Assembly: GCA_001599815.1 (NCBI GenBank)
Contig: BCIA01000005.1
Coordinates: 5,154,472-5,218,471, forward strand
Length of the DNA: 64,000 nucleotides
Source: Furcasterigmium furcatum
Taxonomy: Eukaryota > Ascomycota > Sordariomycetes > Glomerellales > Plectosphaerellaceae
Reading direction: 5' to 3'
This document shows positions 59,307 to 64,000 of the stretch, piece by piece (the stretch's first letter is position 1; each line of letters begins with the position of its first letter). The notes under the pieces are model-generated. The model was given only the letters and a program-made list of their open reading frames with translations, was not told the DNA's origin and ran no database searches. The position numbers and the translations under genes were made by a program.

Positions 59307-60035
59307 TTAGGCTCCATTTGATGCCTGGTGGTCGACGTGGCCGTTCTGAGGGCGGCCATCCGTTTCCTCTTGACCCCTAACCAAGGTTTCCATGTCAATT
59401 TGTCGTCTCGAAATACAATGGATGAGAGGTTTGTAAAGTTCGAGGTAGTTCGTCGGGTGCCACCTTTCCGCCGCCGGCGCATCCTTGAATTGCTCCCGAA
59501 CGATCAACAAGGCTCTGTGTGGATGCATCGCGTCCCATCTGCCGCGAAGGCCGCGGAAGACGGGATAAAGGGCACCATCCGAGTGCCACGTACTCCACCA
59601 GACTACAAAAAGCCTTTCGGGGGTCCCGGTCTCCGCCTTGGGCTTGTGCCGCCAGAAACAAATGATGATAGCATCTCCGTCTTTGCGTGCCACAGGTCCA
59701 GGATCCTGTGGTTCGGCATGTGTACGAATGCAGTGGTGGCTGCTGCGAACAAGAGGTCCGCGGCACTCGGGTAATTTGATCCGTAGCACGAAGCGATTGA
59801 CATAGGTCTGCCGTTGCTTATTCATGCCGACCAGCTTTGCAAAGTCGTCAAGGCGGTCTTGGTCTAGGACGATAATGCGGAACGCCTCGTGGGAAAAGTA
59901 GCCATGCCACTCGCGGCTGACCAAAGATAGCCCAGAGTAAGGCGGTTTATACGTAGGCCACGGTACCATGAACGAACGAATGAAGTCCACAATGAGCCAA
60001 CGCAACTCGCGTGGGAGATGATTCCAGCCGGCCAT
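59307..60035 (-). CDS. F-box-like protein, possibly truncated or decayed after the N-terminal half
   Basis: The open frame encodes 242 residues. The first 90 match the fungal F-box pattern: WNHLPRELRWLIVDFIRS, then GLSLVSREWHGYFSHEAFRIIVLDQDRLDDFAKLV. After NRFVLRIKLPE, where relatives continue with a conserved Cys-containing region and repeats, the sequence loses family resemblance, though the frame stays open to 59307. The protein is also shorter than most relatives. Either a divergent short member, an unrecognised intron, or a pseudogene with a compensated shift. Confidence applies to the N-terminal part. Confidence 0.6.
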   Translation of the reverse strand: MAGWNHLPRELRWLIVDFIRSFMVPWPTYKPPYSGLSLVSREWHGYFSHEAFRIIVLDQDRLDDFAKLVGMNKQRQTYVNRFVLRIKLPECRGPLVRSSHHCIRTHAEPQDPGPVARKDGDAIIICFWRHKPKAETGTPERLFVVWWSTWHSDGALYPVFRGLRGRWDAMHPHRALLIVREQFKDAPAAERWHPTNYLELYKPLIHCISRRQIDMETLVRGQEETDGRPQNGHVDHQASNGA

Positions 60036-60301
60036 AGCGAGAAAGGTTTGCCCAGGGGAGGGATATGTCGGGAGAGTCTTGGCAGGACCAGTGATCCTGG
60101 AGAAACCCGTGTCTTATATGCATGCCCCGGCCTTGCCTGTGTAAGTTTATGGCGTCCGTAGGTCGACCCGCCCGATCCTATACGTCTAAGTTAAACTTAG
60201 TGTCTGGAAAAGAATTATGTTCGCGAAGTGTGATGAGGTGTATATAGCTATGGATATGGCTGAGATGCCCCTCTGTTCTGATATTGGCAAGTGTTGTTCC
60301 A

Positions 60302-60919
60302 TCACGAAGTCTTCTCCTTTCTCCTCATCCTTAAATCTCTCGTCCAAAGAATCAAGTAAGTGGACAGCAGGACCAGGCAGAAGATGTGCGGCGCTTGCAT
60401 GTCAAAGGACAAGGACGTGGAGGCCAGGGCCCAGAATTCGGCTAGTATACCGACAACCAGCTGGAGATATCCTGTATATGGCAAAATGATGCGAGACCAC
60501 TGGGCGCCGCCGAAGAAGGCGTACATCAGGGCATGGTGGAATAGGTTCAGGGAGGCAAACGGTCTCCAACCCGGGCTGTTGCCGAGGACTCGGAAGAAGG
60601 TCAGGTAGGGGGTCGTCAGGTGGTGGAAACCGAAGTGCAGGTCTATCTCGCCGCCAGAGGCACGGACGTTGAGGATGTCGAGATACTCGTAGAACTTGGA
60701 GGCATGGTAGACCTGGCGGGCGAGAGCCTCGTGACGGGGAGAGAGGGTCAGAATTAACATGGCGACGGAAGCAACGGCGTAGAAGCGGCTGTTGGCGGTG
60801 GTGATTTCGCGGGCTCCAGGAATAGGCCCGTGTTGTTTGACCCAGTATGAGACTGAAGCCCATGCAAACACAAAGACTGCGGTTTGCAGGAGCATTAGCT
60901 GGATTGGTGAAAGGGCCAT
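60302..60919 (-). CDS. Polytopic membrane protein resembling the ELO fatty-acid elongase fold, short
   Basis: Intronless, 205 residues, with about five or six hydrophobic segments. Two features recall ELO 3-ketoacyl-CoA synthases of the ER: ASKFYEYLDILNV, similar to the KYxDTxD region, and paired His in FGFHHLTTPYLTFFRV followed by LNLFHHALMYAFF, similar to the HxxHH and HxxMYxYY boxes. The canonical HxxHH is not intact (GFHHLTT) and the protein is far shorter than ELO enzymes (about 300), so catalytic activity is doubtful. It may be a fungal ELO-like relative with another role. Confidence 0.55.
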   Translation of the reverse strand: MALSPIQLMLLQTAVFVFAWASVSYWVKQHGPIPGAREITTANSRFYAVASVAMLILTLSPRHEALARQVYHASKFYEYLDILNVRASGGEIDLHFGFHHLTTPYLTFFRVLGNSPGWRPFASLNLFHHALMYAFFGGAQWSRIILPYTGYLQLVVGILAEFWALASTSLSFDMQAPHIFCLVLLSTYLILWTRDLRMRRKEKTS

Positions 60920-61938
60920 CTCGTCGGTCTTGGCGTGGTTCGTTGACGTCGTTCGCGAAGTTCACGGCGGTCACTAAGAACCATAGAACCATCTTGGCTG
61001 CCTTTAAAGCATCAGCTTCAAGAGCCGAAAGTAAGACGGAACAAATTTCCGTGAGTCATCTTTCCGTGAGTCACCCCTCCGCGAGCCGCCGACCTATGAT
61101 GGTCTGGGGCATTTTCGAGGCGTCCCAACAAACTGAAATAGAAAATAAAAATCTGTATTGCTTTCCGTACTGCCAGCGCCACAACTGTCTTCACTTTGTT
61201 GTGGGAGCAATTCGAGTCCCAGTTTCGGGCGTACTTTGAATGAAAACTCAGGTTACTTGGCAAGGAGGGCTGCTGGACTGAATCGTGCTGGGCCCCAACT
61301 TGGACTGAGCCGAACCTGGGGAAGAGGGGCAGAGGGGTAACAACGCTGGTCCTACCTCACTAATGCAGCATCCCTGTAAATTCAGAAGAAATTCGTTGAC
61401 TGTCTGCGCGCGTGTCACCTGATATCTTGTGCGATGATCAGGTTCTTTCTTCTCCATAACTCCTTCGACCCTTCAATCAACACCAACGCTCTCTTCGCAG
61501 TCAGCACGCAACGAACATGCGCATCTTGATGGACGAAAGCGGTGAGCACGTTGCCAATGGGCAAGATTCGCTCCCGGGCGATGAGTGCACAGAGGTTAGG
61601 AGCACCGGGGCACCTTTCCATGCCGGACCACACTTGTAGGCTGACAAGCGCCCCTGTGCCGGGCTCGAAGCCTGGGGTCGGCTATGCATGACATCGCGAA
61701 CCCTTTGGGTGGTCAAAAATCTCAAAAGGCAGCCCAAGAACAGGGCATCATTCTGATAATATTCAAGCTACCTGAGCTTCTCGGCATGCGGGACACATAG
61801 AGCCGGGGGCTTCTGGCTTGCCCTCCCAGAAGGAAGCGTGACATCAAAACCATTCTCATAGCCACCACAACAACAAGGGCCTTCCGTTAGCATCTCTGCC
61901 GAGACGCTAAGCACCGATCAAGGTTGGAATCAGCGCGT
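60920..61938. other. Intergenic region, no gene seen
   Basis: Upstream of the elongase-like gene and downstream of the HsbA gene. A small imperfect repeat (CGTGAGTCA / TCCGTGAGTCATC and GTGAGTCACCC) lies near 61050-61070. No coding sequence is supported. Confidence 0.45.
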
Positions 61939-62646
61939 TTAAGCGAGGGCAATGCCATCGAAGTTGTCAATGGCAATGGTAATGGTTCCGGTCAGCTTGC
62001 CGGCCTCGGCCCGGAGATCCTGAGCCCTGCTCTGGACGTTATTGATGAGCCCGAGCGCGACGGTCTGGAGGTCATTGATTCGTCAGCCCTGGATTCATCA
62101 TGTACAAGTTGCTTGTAGGAATGGTACACTTACGTCAACAACGCCCTCGATGCGGCGCAGGACGGCCGCCACAGGGGGGCCGACGAGCGGGACCCTGGTC
62201 AGGAAGCCCGCCTTGCCGATGAGGATGTTGAGGAGGACCTGGTGCACCCGCACGAACTCGCGGAAAGCGTCGAAGATGAGGTCGGACGGGCTGCCCGCGG
62301 GCACAGCCGCCATGCCCTGCATCTGGCCGATGGCCCTGGTCGCGGTGATCACGATATCGGTGAAGCCGAGGATGAGACGCTTTGGTGGCAAGGCCCGTCA
62401 GTATCACGGTGCTCGTAACCTCCTGGGGTGTAGCGGGACGCAGGTACTCACGGGAAAGGGTCCCTGTCCGATAACGATCAGCGGCGCATTGAGCAGGGTG
62501 ATGCTCTGCGCGGGTGCCTGGAGAGCCTCCGACTTGACCGTCAGAGCCTTGATGTTCTCGACGACCTGGGCAGGCGTGATCTGGGCCGCAGCCGTGTTGA
62601 AGACGGCCAGCGCGGCGACGGCGGTGGAGAGGATGGAGAAACGCAT
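61939..62646 (-). CDS. HsbA-type hydrophobic surface binding protein, secreted
   Basis: HsbA family proteins (first described in Aspergillus) adsorb to hydrophobic surfaces and recruit cutinases or related enzymes. Exons complement(61939..62064, 62134..62379, 62452..62646) give 188 residues, the family length. A signal peptide (MRFSILSTAVAALAVFNTAAA) is followed by QITPAQVVENIKALTVKSEALQAPAQSI, the typical first helix, then alternating amphipathic helices ending in LTGTITIAIDNFDGIAL. All splice junctions are phase 0. The last exon, with its stop at 61939, was found from the frame VALGLINNVQSRAQDL. No Cys remains in the mature protein. Confidence 0.88.
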
Positions 62647-63770
62647 CTTGATGATATGTGAATTTGAGAGAAGAAGCTCTGGGAGATGGCAGAAAGGAAG
62701 TGAGAAGGTGAGATTCGTGGGCGATGGTGCGATGTGGTGAAAGAGAGCCCTTCCTTGTTGGTATAGCAGATGGTCCCCCTTATATATTCAAAGTTGAGGC
62801 TGTACGGGAACCTGGTCAAGACGACTGCATCGTGATCGCGATGTCTTCACCTCCCTTCTGGAACCTTCGCATTTTCGTCTCCCAGGGGTCGACATGCCGT
62901 GAAGCCATCCAATCTTCCCAATCGGGTAGGAATCCAGCTACACGACGGCTGATGTGGCTGGAGCACTGGAATTCGAGTTGGGAATAAATCCATGCGAATA
63001 CCTGAGATTGAGACAACGGATCTCCTTGGAGACGGCCTGGCATTGTGCTTGTCACTCTCGCCTGGAATGTTGGGCTCGGCCCGACGGCCCCATAACCGTT
63101 GAAGAAACGGCACGTCAACCAGTCGGGCTGCCCTGCGATGTCTCGGCTCCGGGCCGGTCCGCGATCTACTAAAGAGTCGGTGTAGATCAAGACTGCCAGA
63201 CCCGATGAACAAGCCTTCGGCGAGAGTCCCATTGCGCCGTTAACAGAGCACGGTGGCGTTCAAGCCACGATTCCCGATCTCCCTTATTGCATCATCGATA
63301 GTTCGAATTGCACGAACACCTCGAAGCAGAGGCAAGGAATGACCAGTTCAACAAACTCAGACCTAGTTCATGAGCAGCGGCGCTTCCCTGATTTCTCTCT
63401 CGTCGGGCTTCCCTTTCCGGAGAAGGAAGAGGAGACCACTGTCTGGAACGCAGGAGTCTGTGCCCCCACGTGAGCTTGATCGATACCCATGACCGGGTCA
63501 GACTCACACAGCGATGGCCACAAGGGCCGTGGGTGTGTACAGAAGTCGACGGACCCAGTCTTCGGGCTTTATGTTCTGGTTTGAACCAGGTCCGAATCTT
63601 CGCTGCTGTAGCACATCTGGCTCGAGACTTCCGCTCAGCAGGGTTGCTCACAGTTACAAGGACAGCTGACAGCTAACGGGTATCTCGTCTACTCGAAAGC
63701 TCTTCGGTATACATGTGAACATTACATATCTACTTCTACTTTAGAAGCAATGCTCTTCTCCTGTCAACTT
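62647..63770. other. Intergenic region, no gene seen
   Basis: Promoter of the HsbA gene and 3' flank of the edge dioxygenase gene. No frame is supportable. Confidence 0.5.
62779..62786 (-). promoter_or_regulatory. Candidate TATA box of the HsbA gene
   Basis: TATATAAG on the minus strand, about 133 bases upstream of the ATG at 62646. Confidence 0.45.
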
Positions 63771-64000
63771 TTACGCCGACGGGTGGTCGCTTGCCGCCAC
63801 ATTGCACTGATGCATCACCCTTGGTCCATACGACTTGGGGAACTCCGTCTGTGTCGGTCAGCACCCTATAACGACAGCTGGCGATGAGCGAGAACTTACA
63901 ATACTATGCCACAAGGCCCTGTTGTACCAGAGAATGACGTCCTGCTCTTTGTGCGGATGCGCGTAGATATTCTCAGGCTGGATCGCAGGCCTCATTAATC
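63771..64000 (-). CDS. TauD/TfdA-family dioxygenase, C-terminal fragment (gene runs off the right edge)
   Basis: Last two exons of a 2-oxoglutarate/Fe(II) dioxygenase: 63771..63848 and 63900..64000 (partial), joined across a 51-base intron with a GTAAGT donor and a CAG acceptor. The first encodes RPAIQPENIYAHPHKEQD then VILWYNRALWHSI, holding the distal iron-binding His. The last encodes SYGPRVMHQCNVAAS with the 2-oxoglutarate-binding Arg, then a stop at 63771. The pattern parallels LGPRTMHQANIGAS of the dioxygenase at 37934-39231, so the two belong to one family. Both exons are short, and no long open frame marks this gene. Confidence 0.8.

Noticed and set aside
1..64000. CRISPR arrays, bacterial operons, insertion sequences or viral genes
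   Set aside because: No regular spaced repeats, transposase, integrase or viral hallmark was seen; the DNA is fungal nuclear sequence with spliceosomal introns.

Overview
This window is nuclear DNA of a filamentous ascomycete (Pezizomycotina, probably a Sordariomycete). The evidence is the gene architecture: most genes are cut by short GT-AG introns of about 46-120 bases, often with a CTAAC/CTGAC-like branch site. The gene content agrees: a fused cytochrome P450-reductase of the CYP505 type, Zn2Cys6 regulator, DUF3176 protein, Pth11-like heptahelical receptor, HsbA-type surface protein and a SidJ/DUF1749 esterase. I placed introns by hand from splice signals, reading-frame continuity and remembered family sequences; no transcript was available. 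In every multi-exon model that is complete in the window and not flagged as broken, exon lengths sum to a whole number of codons.

Layout. 1-5.3 kb is core mitochondrial metabolism: the 3' end of the NAD(P) transhydrogenase gene, complex I subunit NDUFA12 and phosphatidylglycerophosphate synthase PGS1. 6-16.4 kb holds a ferric reductase, an MFS transporter and an unknown membrane protein that both carry single-base frame breaks, and a self-sufficient P450. 17 kb has an F-box gene, followed by a 4.4 kb stretch with no gene I can support. 22.7-33.2 kb has a sugar-type MFS transporter, a secreted beta-lactamase-like hydrolase, a Cps1-like family 2 glycosyltransferase, a small secreted protein and a SidJ-like esterase. 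A second ferric reductase follows at 34.4-37 kb.

37.9-52.3 kb is the most interesting block: a TauD/XanA-like dioxygenase, an IPNS-like 2-oxoglutarate/Fe(II) oxygenase, an epoxide hydrolase, an O-methyltransferase, a flavocytochrome b2-like alpha-hydroxyacid dehydrogenase, a Dal5/Tna1-like transporter and a Zn2Cys6 regulator. It looks like a co-regulated pathway of tailoring or catabolic enzymes, an exporter or importer and its own switch, with no polyketide synthase, peptide synthetase or terpene cyclase in view. 53-64 kb carries membrane and surface proteins (a type I membrane protein, a Pth11-like receptor, DUF3176, an elongase-like protein, HsbA), an F-box-like gene, and the 3' end of another TauD-family dioxygenase at the right edge.

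Themes. Iron uptake appears three times (two ferric reductases and a possible siderophore esterase). Non-heme iron dioxygenases also appear three times. Three single-base lesions, each at a homopolymer, sit within about 1.6 kb and break two neighbouring genes; elsewhere the readable genes are intact.
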